This document shows, one piece after another, positions 8,541 to 17,471 of a stretch of 64,000 nt of DNA (position 1 is its first letter; each line of letters opens with the position of its first letter). The notes beneath the pieces were generated by a model that searched no databases, was not told the origin of the DNA, and worked only from the letters and a program-made list of their open reading frames with translations. Origin of the DNA: an uncultured Pelagibacteraceae bacterium (GTDB lineage: Bacteria; Pseudomonadota; Alphaproteobacteria; Pelagibacterales; Pelagibacteraceae); the NCBI GenBank assembly GCA_902516465.1, contig CABXZD010000001.1, forward strand, positions 124,001 to 188,000. The letters run 5' to 3'. A program made the position numbers and the translations under genes.

Positions 8541-9825
8541 AAAGTACACTTAAATCTTCATTTTTTGAAAATCTATTAATCATATGATCCGCATTTGTAG
8601 TTTTATTATCAATTAATTTTTGCAAGTGGTTGAGAAATAGAGTTTCATTTTTTCCGCTTTTATTTATTATATCTCTTTGATTTAGTCCTTTTCTTGATAA
8701 ATCTAACAATTTTGATGCCCAGTAAAGAAGATCCTTGCCCATTAATTGTGTGTTAAATCCTTTTTGAGGAGCCTCTAAATAAGCATTAATAATTTTATCT
8801 TTGTCCCATTTTACTACTAATTCATAAACTTCATCGAGATTACCGTATAGCAACCCAACATTAAAAGCAGGACCTGCACACAGACAGTCCCAACCACATG
8901 TATCCATTGATCTAAGCTCTATATATCTCTTTAATCTATTCTCAGTGAAAATTGTGCTTAAATGAATAGATAAATCATTCTCATTTGGTGAACGATTTTT
9001 AACCTCAAAAATTTTTCCATTCATAAAGTCTTTAAAAGTATATTTTTTACCTGATATGTACCCTTCATTATCATGTATAAATAAAAGAGGATAATTTATT
9101 ATAAATTCTGCGTATTTTTCAAAATTTAATTTCTCCAAAAAAACTTTTGGCAGGCCCCCTCTTGAGGTGTTCTGCCAGACCTTTGATCGATATGATAAAT
9201 AATTACTTTTTTTTTTTTCTACAATTGAGGAGTTTGCAAATAAGGCAATGATAATAGGAACAATCGAATTAACAACTTGAAATTTTTTGATGAAATCATA
9301 TTCAGAGTCGTAATCAATATTTAATTGTGTTCCACATGTTCTATACATCATATCAAGACTTAATTCGCCTCCCTTTGGCATATCCTTTGTCATTAGTTTA
9401 TATCGTTCTTTTGGGTTGTTAGGAATCTCTTCAAGTTTTGAAATAGGATCAAATCCTGCACTTACAATATTAATACCCAATTTTTTGGTTACTTGCCTTA
9501 ACTCAAATAAATAATCTTGAGACTCAGCACATGCTTCATGAATATGACTCAACTTATCACCTGATAATTCAATTTGATTTCCTGGTTCTAAAGTAATATT
9601 TTTTCCCCCTTTATTTAAAGCAATAACATTTTCTTTTTCATAAATCGGGTTCCAACCAAATTCTAACAAAGATGAAAACATCTGTTTTATTTTTGAATAA
9701 TCAATTCTTTTATTGTCCTTGTTATTAAATAAAAATTTTTCATGCTCTATACCAATTTTGAAACTTTTATTCTTCTTAATACCTGATTTAAAATAATCTA
9801 TTATTTGTTCTTTAGATGTAATCAT
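8530..9825 (-). CDS. gshA: Glutamate-cysteine ligase (plant/alphaproteobacterial type)
   Basis: Forms gamma-glutamylcysteine from glutamate, cysteine and ATP, the first step of glutathione synthesis. The 431-aa protein belongs to the GCS2 group found in alphaproteobacteria and plants: IGIEHEKFLF near the N-terminus, TLEPGNQIELSG at about residues 77-88, MYRTCGTQLNIDY at about 160-172, and RYIELRSMDTCGWDC near 295-310. It is the promoter-proximal gene of a gshA-gshB-EamA operon and is preceded by 30 bases after the HD-domain gene. The identity is secure from these motifs. Confidence 0.92.
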   Translation of the reverse strand: MITSKEQIIDYFKSGIKKNKSFKIGIEHEKFLFNNKDNKRIDYSKIKQMFSSLLEFGWNPIYEKENVIALNKGGKNITLEPGNQIELSGDKLSHIHEACAESQDYLFELRQVTKKLGINIVSAGFDPISKLEEIPNNPKERYKLMTKDMPKGGELSLDMMYRTCGTQLNIDYDSEYDFIKKFQVVNSIVPIIIALFANSSIVEKKKSNYLSYRSKVWQNTSRGGLPKVFLEKLNFEKYAEFIINYPLLFIHDNEGYISGKKYTFKDFMNGKIFEVKNRSPNENDLSIHLSTIFTENRLKRYIELRSMDTCGWDCLCAGPAFNVGLLYGNLDEVYELVVKWDKDKIINAYLEAPQKGFNTQLMGKDLLYWASKLLDLSRKGLNQRDIINKSGKNETLFLNHLQKLIDNKTTNADHMINRFSKNEDLSVLYDK

Positions 9826-9855
9826 AAGTTATTTAATAATACTTTACTGATATAA

Positions 9856-10413
9856 TTAAAGTAGAGAATATGGTTTCCTAGAAAAAATTTTTTTTACCAT
9901 TGGCTTAAAAAATTTTAATGGTAGTGATTTATAACTAGGGTCAAATGAATTTTGATCATATTTTTCACAAAAATCGATTGTATCTTGATAATACCTGTGA
10001 CCTTTGTATTTATCTCTCTTATTTCTGTCCCCGCCCAAATGGTGCGCATAATAATACATTTGAAATTCACCATGCTTTTCTATTATCCAGTGGGTTTTTT
10101 CTGAAACGTATGGTTTTAGAATTGAAGCAGCATATTCTGAATGGTTCATTGGAGCTAGTTCATCCCCGATATCATGAAGTAAAGCTGCAACGACCATCTC
10201 CTCACTCTCTCCGTTATTATAGGCTCTAGTTGCACTTTGAAGTGAATGCTCTAATCTTGATATTTGGTAACCTTCCAATGTCTCTGTGAGATTAGACATA
10301 AAATCTATTATCCTATCTGAAGTTTTTTTAGCAAAATCTTTTTCATGTTTGTCTAAAAAAAGATAATCCTCTTTAGTTCCATTTTTCATTTGTGTAAAAC
10401 TTACTTTTTTCAT
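9856..10413 (-). CDS. HD-domain protein with probable diiron site (MIOX/PhnZ-like)
   Basis: A 185-aa HD-fold protein. The potential metal ligands are His56 (LEHSLQ), His80-Asp81 (LLHDIGD), His91, His114 (EKHGEF) and Asp153 (KYDQNSFDPSY). This six-ligand layout matches two-metal HD proteins, including the mixed-valent diiron oxygenases myo-inositol oxygenase and PhnZ, more closely than one-metal phosphohydrolases. Databases usually label this group a predicted HD phosphohydrolase. It could be an oxygenase acting on a small organic substrate or a phosphohydrolase; the sequence does not decide. It lies between purF (three bases) and gshA (30 bases) on the same strand, which gives no clear pathway hint. 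Confidence 0.75.
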   Translation of the reverse strand: MKKVSFTQMKNGTKEDYLFLDKHEKDFAKKTSDRIIDFMSNLTETLEGYQISRLEHSLQSATRAYNNGESEEMVVAALLHDIGDELAPMNHSEYAASILKPYVSEKTHWIIEKHGEFQMYYYAHHLGGDRNKRDKYKGHRYYQDTIDFCEKYDQNSFDPSYKSLPLKFFKPMVKKIFSRKPYSLL

Positions 10414-10416
10414 TAT

Positions 10417-11898
10417 TTAATTATTTGAAGCTGTACTTAACAATGACAGTTGAGTTATTTTACTATCACCTAATTCGTCGACTGGCTTTACTGGATAATC
10501 ACCGGTAAAATAATGGTCAGTTAGTTGTGGGTAAGTTTCGTTTCTTTTATTGAAACCAATAGCTTTATACAAACCATTGATTGATAAAAATTTTAAAGAT
10601 TTAGCTCCAATATAATCTCGTATTTCATCATTGGATTTGTTAGCCGCCAACAACTCTTTTTTTGTTGGAGTATCAACTCCATAAAAATCGGGATATTTTA
10701 TTTCTGGGCAAGCTATCATTACATGCACCTCTTTTGCTCCTGCATCATACAACATCTTCACAATTTTATGAGATGTAGTTCCTCTAACTAGCGAGTCATC
10801 AATTAGAATTATTTTTTTATTTTTTATTGTAGTTTCATTTGCATTTAATTTTAATCTAACCCCTAAACTTCTAATTTTTTGGCTCGGTTCAATAAAGGTT
10901 CTGCCAACATAATGGTTCCTTATTAATCCATGTTCAAAATTAATATTTATTTTTTGTGAAAATCCGAGAGCAGCTGCATTTCCTGAATCTGGTACTGGTA
11001 CAACTATATCGGCATCAACATTATTCTCATTTGCAAGTTCTTTACCTAAATTCTTTCTGTGCTCATATGCAGTTTTGTTATCTAAAAGACTATCTGGCCT
11101 TGAAAAATAAATATATTCAAAAACACATGGCCTTACTTTTTTTGGGGGAAATGGTTTAATACTAATCAATTCATTATTTTCTATTAAAACTATTTCTCCG
11201 TTTTCAACCTCTCTTAAAAATTTAGCTCCAATTATATCTAAAGCACATGTTTCAGATGCTAATACGTAACTTCTGCCTAACTTTCCAATCACTAGTGGTC
11301 TAATTCCGTAAGGATCTCTTACACCTATTAAAGAAGTTTGAGTCAGCATTACTAAAGCATAACCACCTTGTATTTGAAATATAGCATCGACAACCTTGTC
11401 AATTGTTTTAGATCTTTTAGATTTTGCAATTAGTTGAACAATAGTCTCAGTGTCTGAGGTAGTATAAAAAATCGCACCCTCTTCAACGAGTTTATTTCTT
11501 AACGAAATTGAATTTGTTAAATTTCCATTGTGTGCAACGCCAATACCACCAGCATTCGTATCTGCAAAAAAGGGCTGAATATTTCTTAAAGTATTATTTC
11601 CAGTGGTGCTATATCGATTATGGCCTATGGCATAATCACCTTTAAGGTTATTAAGAACTTTTTCTTTATTAAAATTATCACCCACTAAACCAAATCTTTT
11701 CTCTGAATAGTATTTTTTACCATCAAAAGAAACTATTCCACAACCCTCTTGACCACGATGCTGTAAAGCGTGTAGACCTAAAGCTGTTAAGGCAGAGGCA
11801 TCTTTCGCATTACTAACCCCAAATACCCCACATTCTTCTTTTATCTTAGGATCAAAGTTCTTCAATTTTCTCTTTAGAGTCTTTATATTTTTTTTCAT
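10417..11898 (-). CDS. purF: Amidophosphoribosyltransferase
   Basis: First committed step of purine synthesis: PRPP and glutamine to 5-phosphoribosylamine. The 493-aa protein has a propeptide of 22 residues before the nucleophile Cys23 (KEECGVFG), the Ntn glutaminase segment ALQHRGQEGCGI, and the PRPP-binding IILIDDSLVRGTTS near residues 360-373. Alphaproteobacterial and Bacillus-type enzymes usually carry a 4Fe-4S cluster; here the C-terminal CxxC before FTGDYP is replaced by T460-D-H-Y463, and the PCFYGID-type Cys is PDFYGVD, so the cluster is probably absent. The ATG at 11898 overlaps cvpA by 47 bases; no better start is seen. Confidence 0.95.
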   Translation of the reverse strand: MKKNIKTLKRKLKNFDPKIKEECGVFGVSNAKDASALTALGLHALQHRGQEGCGIVSFDGKKYYSEKRFGLVGDNFNKEKVLNNLKGDYAIGHNRYSTTGNNTLRNIQPFFADTNAGGIGVAHNGNLTNSISLRNKLVEEGAIFYTTSDTETIVQLIAKSKRSKTIDKVVDAIFQIQGGYALVMLTQTSLIGVRDPYGIRPLVIGKLGRSYVLASETCALDIIGAKFLREVENGEIVLIENNELISIKPFPPKKVRPCVFEYIYFSRPDSLLDNKTAYEHRKNLGKELANENNVDADIVVPVPDSGNAAALGFSQKININFEHGLIRNHYVGRTFIEPSQKIRSLGVRLKLNANETTIKNKKIILIDDSLVRGTTSHKIVKMLYDAGAKEVHVMIACPEIKYPDFYGVDTPTKKELLAANKSNDEIRDYIGAKSLKFLSINGLYKAIGFNKRNETYPQLTDHYFTGDYPVKPVDELGDSKITQLSLLSTASNN

Positions 11899-12400
11899 TT
11901 GGAAATTCTTTTAGTAAATAATTACTACCTTTTTCTAAATATGGAAAGACGAATGATTTGTCTAAATTTATTGGCCATTTATCGTAATTATACACAATAT
12001 GTATGCCTGAAAATATAAATATACAAATAATATATGCCCTGACGAATCCAAAAAAAAAACCAAATATTGTATCTAAGCTACCAATTCCTGAATAACTAAT
12101 GGCTTTACTAATTCCACGATTAACCATTAAGATCAAAAATATTACAATTGTAAAAATTGTAATGCCAAGTCCGATATCGAGTACATATTCATTATCGATT
12201 ATATCTTTAAAATAAGGTTTAATTTTTGGAAAAATAATCAAAGTCATCACATAAGCTAATAACCATTTAGCTATTGACAAAATACTTAATACAAAACCTT
12301 TTTTGTAACATTTTATTAGTGAGAGAATAGTTAAGATTAAATAAATAAGATCAATAACGGAAGTTGTCTGATAAAAGTCTTTTAGCACTTCAATCATCAA
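11852..12400 (-). CDS. cvpA: CvpA family inner-membrane protein
   Basis: A 182-aa protein with four predicted membrane helices; the N-terminal VIDLIYLILTILSLIKCYKKG segment and the SGIGSLDTIFGFFFGFVRA segment near residues 100-118 are the family hallmarks. CvpA is linked genetically to colicin V production and envelope stress in other bacteria, with unclear biochemistry. As in many alphaproteobacteria it sits directly before purF, here with a 47-base overlap, which implies co-expression. It follows the RND exporter gene start-side by a single base. Confidence 0.85.
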   Translation of the reverse strand: MMIEVLKDFYQTTSVIDLIYLILTILSLIKCYKKGFVLSILSIAKWLLAYVMTLIIFPKIKPYFKDIIDNEYVLDIGLGITIFTIVIFLILMVNRGISKAISYSGIGSLDTIFGFFFGFVRAYIICIFIFSGIHIVYNYDKWPINLDKSFVFPYLEKGSNYLLKEFPNEKKYKDSKEKIEEL

Positions 12401-12401
12401 A

Positions 12402-14789
12402 TTATTTTTTAAATGGTTTAATTAATAATATTAAAGTAGGAAGCAAGGTTAGGACTGAAATCATTGCTAATAACATAGCCAAACCTGTAAAGATCCCAAA
12501 GTAAATTGTAGGAATAAATTTAGATAAAATTAGTATTGAAAATCCAAAAACGATTGTAATGGACGTATTTAAAATTGCTTTACCTACAGTAGAGTGGCAG
12601 AGAACAAGGGTTTTATTGTATTCACCTGAACTATTAAACTCTTCTTTGAACCGGTAAATATAATGGATGCTATTATCTACAGCAATTCCAATAGTAATTG
12701 CAGCAATAGTAATTGTCATCATATCAAGAGGAATACCAAGCAATCCTATGATTCCAAGTATAAAAAAAGCAGCTATAAAATTTGGAACCACACCAATTAA
12801 AGATAATTTAATATTTTTGAAAAGCACTAAGAACATAACAAATATACCTACCATGACTAGTCCTAAAGTAAGAATTTGTGATTTAAAAAGACTTTGGAGT
12901 AAATTGTTAAATAGAATTAAAACTCCTGCAAGTTTATACTCTTCCTCTTTTAGTTTTAATTTATTTTTTAAGTCATAATTTATCTTATTAATTAAATCAT
13001 TTCTTCTTAAATTTTTTTGAGAGTCAATTATACGAAGATTAATCCGCGCCTCATTATCTTTAATAGAAATGTAGGGATCAATTATTTCAGATTTTATACT
13101 TTTTGGAATTTTTGAGTATAAAACCCCCATCTCTAAAGTACCCAATGGTTTATTGTTATTCAGTAAAGTGGCTACATCAATAATTGATGAAAATGATAAA
13201 ACTTTTCCAACTTGAGGTAAGTTATCTAAGTAATTGTGAACTTTGGCTATTTTGTCTATTTTATCTTTAGTAAACCAGTATTTTTCATCATTCTCTTCAT
13301 CTTCATCACCCCAATCTTCGAATTCATCTTCTTCATCAATTTTTGGTATTTCTCCTTTCGAAAATTTTATAATTACCTCAAGAGGTGTGGTCCCACCTAA
13401 TTTTTCATCTATTAGTTTCATTCCTTTATAAATTTCCGTTTTTTTACTAAAATAATTTATAAAACTATTTTCGACCTCTAGACGACTAATTCCAACTAAA
13501 CTAAATACAATTACCAACCCCGTTAAAATAAAAATAATTTTATGATTATTTTGAGATATTTTTGCAAAAAAAGAGGTGATGTTTGAATTTTCATATTTTT
13601 TTAAAGAAATATTTTCTTTTGGTACAAAACTAATAAGAGTGGGTAATAACGTAAACGTTATAATAAAAGAGGTAATTAAACCCAATGTCATCATCCAACC
13701 AAAATCAATAATAGGTTTTATTTCACTAAAAATAAGAGAGAGAAATGCAATGATAGTAGTTAAAACTGTGTATAAAATAGGCCAAAACATTTTTTTCGTA
13801 GTTAAAGTAATTAATTCTATTACATTTTTTAAAGGATAAGACTCTCTTAGCTGTAAAAATCTAGTGCTCATATGAATGTTCATTGCCATAGTTAAAATTA
13901 ACATAAGAGCAATAAAGTTTGATGAAATAACAGTAACTTTCCAGCCTAACAATCCAAGTATTCCTGTCATTATTACAACTGAAAAAAAACAACTACTTAT
14001 GGGGACTATGATCCAAATTAATTTACGAAAAACGAACCACAAAGTTGCAATAATAAATAATAGCACTCCTATGCCAAAAACAATAATATCGCTTTTAATA
14101 AATGACATCATATCATCAGCTATCATTGGTATTCCACCTAAATGAATTTTACCAATATCCTCATAGCTTTTAATAACATCTCTTATTTCGATAATATTTT
14201 GATGGTTTTGTTTTTTAATTTTTTCTTTCAATCTCTCAGATTCTTTTTTTGATTTATCATTAATATTTGCTAATTCTTTATTTCTTTTTATATTAACAAT
14301 GATACCGCTTGTTTTGCCATCTTCACTAATAACAAAATTTCTAAAGACAGGACTATTAGTAATTTCATTAAAACCTCTAATTCTATCGACATCTTCATCT
14401 TTAAGAGTTTTAAATTTTTCAAGTCGTTCTTGAAGAGGTGCGTCAGAACTATCTAGTAGGGGTATATCTAGCAAAGTTATTACACTATGTACCCAATTTA
14501 AACTTTGAATCTTATACTTTAGGCTTAATAGATTATTAATTGAGGTATCAGAAATCATACCTTCATTAGGAGTATAAGTTAAAATCAAAAATTCTTTAGC
14601 ACCATACCTTTTTGATATTTCCTGAAGATATTTCAGATCTGGATCTCCTTCAATTAAAAGTGTCTCAGAAGAAGCATCTAATTTAAAATCCTTTGAATAA
14701 TATCCAAAACTAAACAAAGTGATGAGGAGTATTATAAAAATTAATTTTGGATTTTTGAGTATTATATTTTGATAAAATTGGGCAAACAT
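12402..14789 (-). CDS. RND/MMPL-superfamily exporter
   Basis: A 795-aa inner-membrane protein with the duplicated RND layout: one helix, a large periplasmic loop (about residues 30-220), five helices with a sterol-sensing-like domain, then a repeat of the same with a second loop (about 430-620). The second half shows AITIGIAVDNSIHYIYRFKEE, the charged TM4 motif of this group. It belongs with MMPL/HpnN-type lipid or hopanoid exporters rather than tripartite drug pumps, since no adaptor gene is near. A very acidic stretch of Glu and Asp occurs in the second loop at about residues 475-505. Substrate is unknown; it sits between dnaB and cvpA. Confidence 0.8.
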   Translation of the reverse strand: MFAQFYQNIILKNPKLIFIILLITLFSFGYYSKDFKLDASSETLLIEGDPDLKYLQEISKRYGAKEFLILTYTPNEGMISDTSINNLLSLKYKIQSLNWVHSVITLLDIPLLDSSDAPLQERLEKFKTLKDEDVDRIRGFNEITNSPVFRNFVISEDGKTSGIIVNIKRNKELANINDKSKKESERLKEKIKKQNHQNIIEIRDVIKSYEDIGKIHLGGIPMIADDMMSFIKSDIIVFGIGVLLFIIATLWFVFRKLIWIIVPISSCFFSVVIMTGILGLLGWKVTVISSNFIALMLILTMAMNIHMSTRFLQLRESYPLKNVIELITLTTKKMFWPILYTVLTTIIAFLSLIFSEIKPIIDFGWMMTLGLITSFIITFTLLPTLISFVPKENISLKKYENSNITSFFAKISQNNHKIIFILTGLVIVFSLVGISRLEVENSFINYFSKKTEIYKGMKLIDEKLGGTTPLEVIIKFSKGEIPKIDEEDEFEDWGDEDEENDEKYWFTKDKIDKIAKVHNYLDNLPQVGKVLSFSSIIDVATLLNNNKPLGTLEMGVLYSKIPKSIKSEIIDPYISIKDNEARINLRIIDSQKNLRRNDLINKINYDLKNKLKLKEEEYKLAGVLILFNNLLQSLFKSQILTLGLVMVGIFVMFLVLFKNIKLSLIGVVPNFIAAFFILGIIGLLGIPLDMMTITIAAITIGIAVDNSIHYIYRFKEEFNSSGEYNKTLVLCHSTVGKAILNTSITIVFGFSILILSKFIPTIYFGIFTGLAMLLAMISVLTLLPTLILLIKPFKK

Positions 14790-14811
14790 TTAACCCCTTT
14801 TATATTGGAAT

Positions 14812-16230
14812 TTAACGTATTTGAGTATCCTTAAATTTCGTAAACATGGCCTCGAACTCTAACATCACATTTCCAGTTGGACCATGTCTTTGTTTACCAA
14901 TGATTAATTCTGCTAAATTTGAAACTTCATTCATTTTTGCTTGCCATTCTGCATGTTCTACTGTGGCTGGTCTAGGTTCTTTGTTTTCTAAGTAATATGA
15001 TTCTCTATAGACAAACATAACCACATCAGCATCTTGTTCAATTGAGCCGGATTCTCTTAAATCTGATAATTGGGGTTTTTTATTGTCTCTTTGCTCAACT
15101 TGTCTTGATAATTGAGATAGAGCTAAAACTGGAACTGATAATTCTTTAGCCAATGCTTTTAAACCTTGGGTAATTTCTGAAACTTCTTGGACACGTCCGT
15201 CTTTATAATTTAGAGAACCTTTCATTAATTGGATATAATCAACAACAATCATATCAAGACCATGTATTCTTTTAATTCGTCTTGCTCTATTACTCATTGC
15301 AGCAATACTTATTGCAGGAGTTTCATCTATAAATAATGGCAGTTCCGAAATATTTTTAGAAGTTTCTATAAATTTATCAAACTGTTCATCAGAAATTTTT
15401 CCCCTTCTTATATCATTAGACTTAATTCTTGATTGTTCAGCAAGTATTCTTGTTGATAATTGCTCAGACGACATTTCTAATGAAAAAAAGGCAACACAAG
15501 ATTTTCTCTTATTTTCTTGAAGTTTTTGAGCAGCATTAAATGCTATATTAGTTGCTAATGCAGTTTTTCCCATTCCAGGTCTGCCTGCTATAATAATTAA
15601 ATCAGATTTGTGAAGACCTCCTAATCTGTCATCTAAATCTTTTAATCCCGTAGGAACTCCTACTATACCAGCTTCATTTTTATAAGCTGCTGAAGCCATC
15701 TCAATTGTCTGTCTCATAGCCTCATCAAATTTTATCAATGAAGAATTAAAAGACCCCTTTTCAGCAAGATCAAATAATAATCTTTCAGAATTTTCAATTA
15801 TACTTTGACCATTAGTATTCAAATCGTTTAGTTTTGCTGTATCAATTGTTTGTTCTGAAATCTTAATTAATTCTCTTCTTACAAACATATCATATATAAT
15901 TTTTGAATATTCTGTTGACTGTCTCGCCGATGTAGAAAATTTCGTTATTTTAACTAAATAATCAGGAACGTTTAAATCATTTTGTTCATCCTCAAAATAA
16001 TTTTTTAAGGTGATGGGATTAGCCAGCATTCCTTTGTAGATAAGGCTTTCAATAGCGGCAAATATTTTTTGATGCATAGGATCATAAAAATTATTACTAG
16101 AAATTATTGTATTGATTTCATCAAAAATTTCATTTGTGACTAATATTGAACCAATAACTGACTGTTCAGCCTCAATATTGTTGGGTAATTCTTTAAATTT
16201 ATCTTTAACCAAGCTTAGACTGTTATCCAT
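14812..16230 (-). CDS. dnaB: Replicative DNA helicase
   Basis: Ring helicase that opens DNA at the replication fork. The 472-aa protein has the N-terminal primase-interacting domain (LPNNIEAEQSVIGSIL at about residues 15-30), a linker, and the RecA-like motor with Walker A GRPGMGKTALA at about 215-225, Walker B LDMIVVDYIQLM at about 325-336, and the arginine-finger region near 420. It is full length and has no intein. It follows rplI by 68 bases, enough for its own promoter, and is followed by the RND gene after 22 bases. Confidence 0.96.
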   Translation of the reverse strand: MDNSLSLVKDKFKELPNNIEAEQSVIGSILVTNEIFDEINTIISSNNFYDPMHQKIFAAIESLIYKGMLANPITLKNYFEDEQNDLNVPDYLVKITKFSTSARQSTEYSKIIYDMFVRRELIKISEQTIDTAKLNDLNTNGQSIIENSERLLFDLAEKGSFNSSLIKFDEAMRQTIEMASAAYKNEAGIVGVPTGLKDLDDRLGGLHKSDLIIIAGRPGMGKTALATNIAFNAAQKLQENKRKSCVAFFSLEMSSEQLSTRILAEQSRIKSNDIRRGKISDEQFDKFIETSKNISELPLFIDETPAISIAAMSNRARRIKRIHGLDMIVVDYIQLMKGSLNYKDGRVQEVSEITQGLKALAKELSVPVLALSQLSRQVEQRDNKKPQLSDLRESGSIEQDADVVMFVYRESYYLENKEPRPATVEHAEWQAKMNEVSNLAELIIGKQRHGPTGNVMLEFEAMFTKFKDTQIR

Positions 16231-16298
16231 ATTTTATAGCTTATATAAAAAGAAATAGAATTACATTCTAAAAAATTAATGGGGAAAAAATTGTATAA

Positions 16299-16757
16299 TT
16301 ATTGAATGGTTTCCGCTGTATCCACTATAATTGTGATTTCAGCATCAACTTCAGAGTGTAAAAAAATTTTGACTTTAAATTTACCTAATGATTTGATTTC
16401 TTGAATTGGTTGTATCATTGATGGTTTTATCTCAATTTTTTCTTTTTCGAGTATAAGTTTTGCAATTTCTGTAGGTTTTACCGAACCATATAACTCTTTA
16501 TTTTCTGTACTCAGTTTCTTAATCTTAAAAATTTTTTTATTTATCTTCTCAAAAACTTTTTTTGCTAGGTCTTTCCTTTCATTATCTTTTTTAGTTAAAT
16601 CAGATTTTATTTTTTCAACTCGAGTTATATTTTCTTTGGATGCATATAAAGCTTTGTGGTTAGCAATTAAAAAATTTCTTGCGTAACCTCTCTTTACTTC
16701 TATAATATCTCCTATAGAGCCAAATTTTTTTAAGTTTTCTAACAGAATTACTCTCAT
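16299..16757 (-). CDS. rplI: 50S ribosomal protein L9
   Basis: A 152-aa ribosomal protein with the N-domain motif VILLENLKKFGSIGDIIEVK and GYARNFLI at residues 24-31, a long charged central helix (about 40-78) and the C-terminal RNA-binding domain. It stabilises the L1 stalk base. It is the last gene of the rpsF-rpsR-rplI operon, one base after rpsR. Confidence 0.96.
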   Translation of the reverse strand: MRVILLENLKKFGSIGDIIEVKRGYARNFLIANHKALYASKENITRVEKIKSDLTKKDNERKDLAKKVFEKINKKIFKIKKLSTENKELYGSVKPTEIAKLILEKEKIEIKPSMIQPIQEIKSLGKFKVKIFLHSEVDAEITIIVDTAETIQ

Positions 16758-16758
16758 T

Positions 16759-17031
16759 TTATATTAATGCTAGGTTTCTTGCTCTTTTTATTGATAATGA
16801 TAGTTCCCTTTGTTTCTTTTGACAAACATTAGTAATTCTAGAAGGTAAAATCTTCCCATTTTCTGACATGTATTTTTTTAAAAGTTTAATATTCTTATAA
16901 TCAATTTTAGGGGCACCTTTTGTAGAAAGTGGACAATTTTTTTTAAATTTATATTTATTTGGTTGAAAAATGCTTAATTTAGCAAAGTTACTTTGTTTAC
17001 TTTTTTTATTTCCGCTTTGTCTTTTTGGCAT
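16759..17031 (-). CDS. rpsR: 30S ribosomal protein S18
   Basis: A 90-aa protein with the family core [20 protein letters not shown] and the [21 protein letters not shown] segment that contacts 16S rRNA and S6. It has a basic, Lys-rich N-terminal extension of about 20 residues. It lies eight bases after rpsF in the usual S6-S18-L9 order. Confidence 0.96.
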   Translation of the reverse strand: MPKRQSGNKKSKQSNFAKLSIFQPNKYKFKKNCPLSTKGAPKIDYKNIKLLKKYMSENGKILPSRITNVCQKKQRELSLSIKRARNLALI

Positions 17032-17039
17032 ATTAATAT

Positions 17040-17384
17040 TTAGTTTTCTCTTTTTTCACTTTCTTCTTTTTTTGAAAAATAGTTTGTTTCTAAATCAAAA
17101 TTTTTCACTTTTACTGTTAAGTATCTAAGGAGTTTTTTATCGATCGCCTCGTTTTTTTCAAGCTCACTAATTATATTACCTTTACCTTTTATTTTAAAAT
17201 GTATGTAACTACCTTTCTTATTTTTTTTAATCAGATATGACAGATTTAGTAGTCCCCAGTTCTCAGTTTTGACTACCTCACCACTATTTTTTTCTATTAT
17301 TTTAGAATATTTTTCAGTTAATTGTTTGATCTCACTTGGAGAGGTGTCTTGACGGGCTATAATTGTATGTTCGTATAAATTCAT
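17040..17384 (-). CDS. rpsF: 30S ribosomal protein S6
   Basis: A 114-aa ribosomal protein: [13 protein letters not shown] at the start, the [18 protein letters not shown] segment in the middle and a charged tail. It binds S18 on the small-subunit platform. It is the first gene of rpsF-rpsR-rplI and faces fabD across an 87-base gap that carries promoters for both. I do not see the structured S6:S18-binding leader known from other bacteria. Confidence 0.95.
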   Translation of the reverse strand: MNLYEHTIIARQDTSPSEIKQLTEKYSKIIEKNSGEVVKTENWGLLNLSYLIKKNKKGSYIHFKIKGKGNIISELEKNEAIDKKLLRYLTVKVKNFDLETNYFSKKEESEKREN

Positions 17385-17416
17385 TAATATTCTTTAATAA
17401 AATCAGAGGATATACT

Positions 17417-17422
17417 ATTATA
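17417..17422 (-). promoter_or_regulatory. Candidate -10 box for rpsF operon
   Basis: On the minus strand the hexamer reads TATAAT, an exact sigma-70 -10 consensus, 33 bases before the rpsF start codon. A -35 element is weak (a TTTAAC-like hexamer at about the right distance). This would give a leader of roughly 25 bases. The call rests on the single hexamer in AT-rich DNA, so it is tentative. Confidence 0.4.
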
Positions 17423-17471
17423 AGGTCTCAATTTCAATAGTTAAAAAATTGAAAAAAAGGTTTTTTTAAAG

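Noticed and set aside
17385-17471. S6:S18-binding autoregulatory leader before rpsF
   Set aside because: The probable leader is only about 25 bases and I see no bulged hairpin of the known motif.
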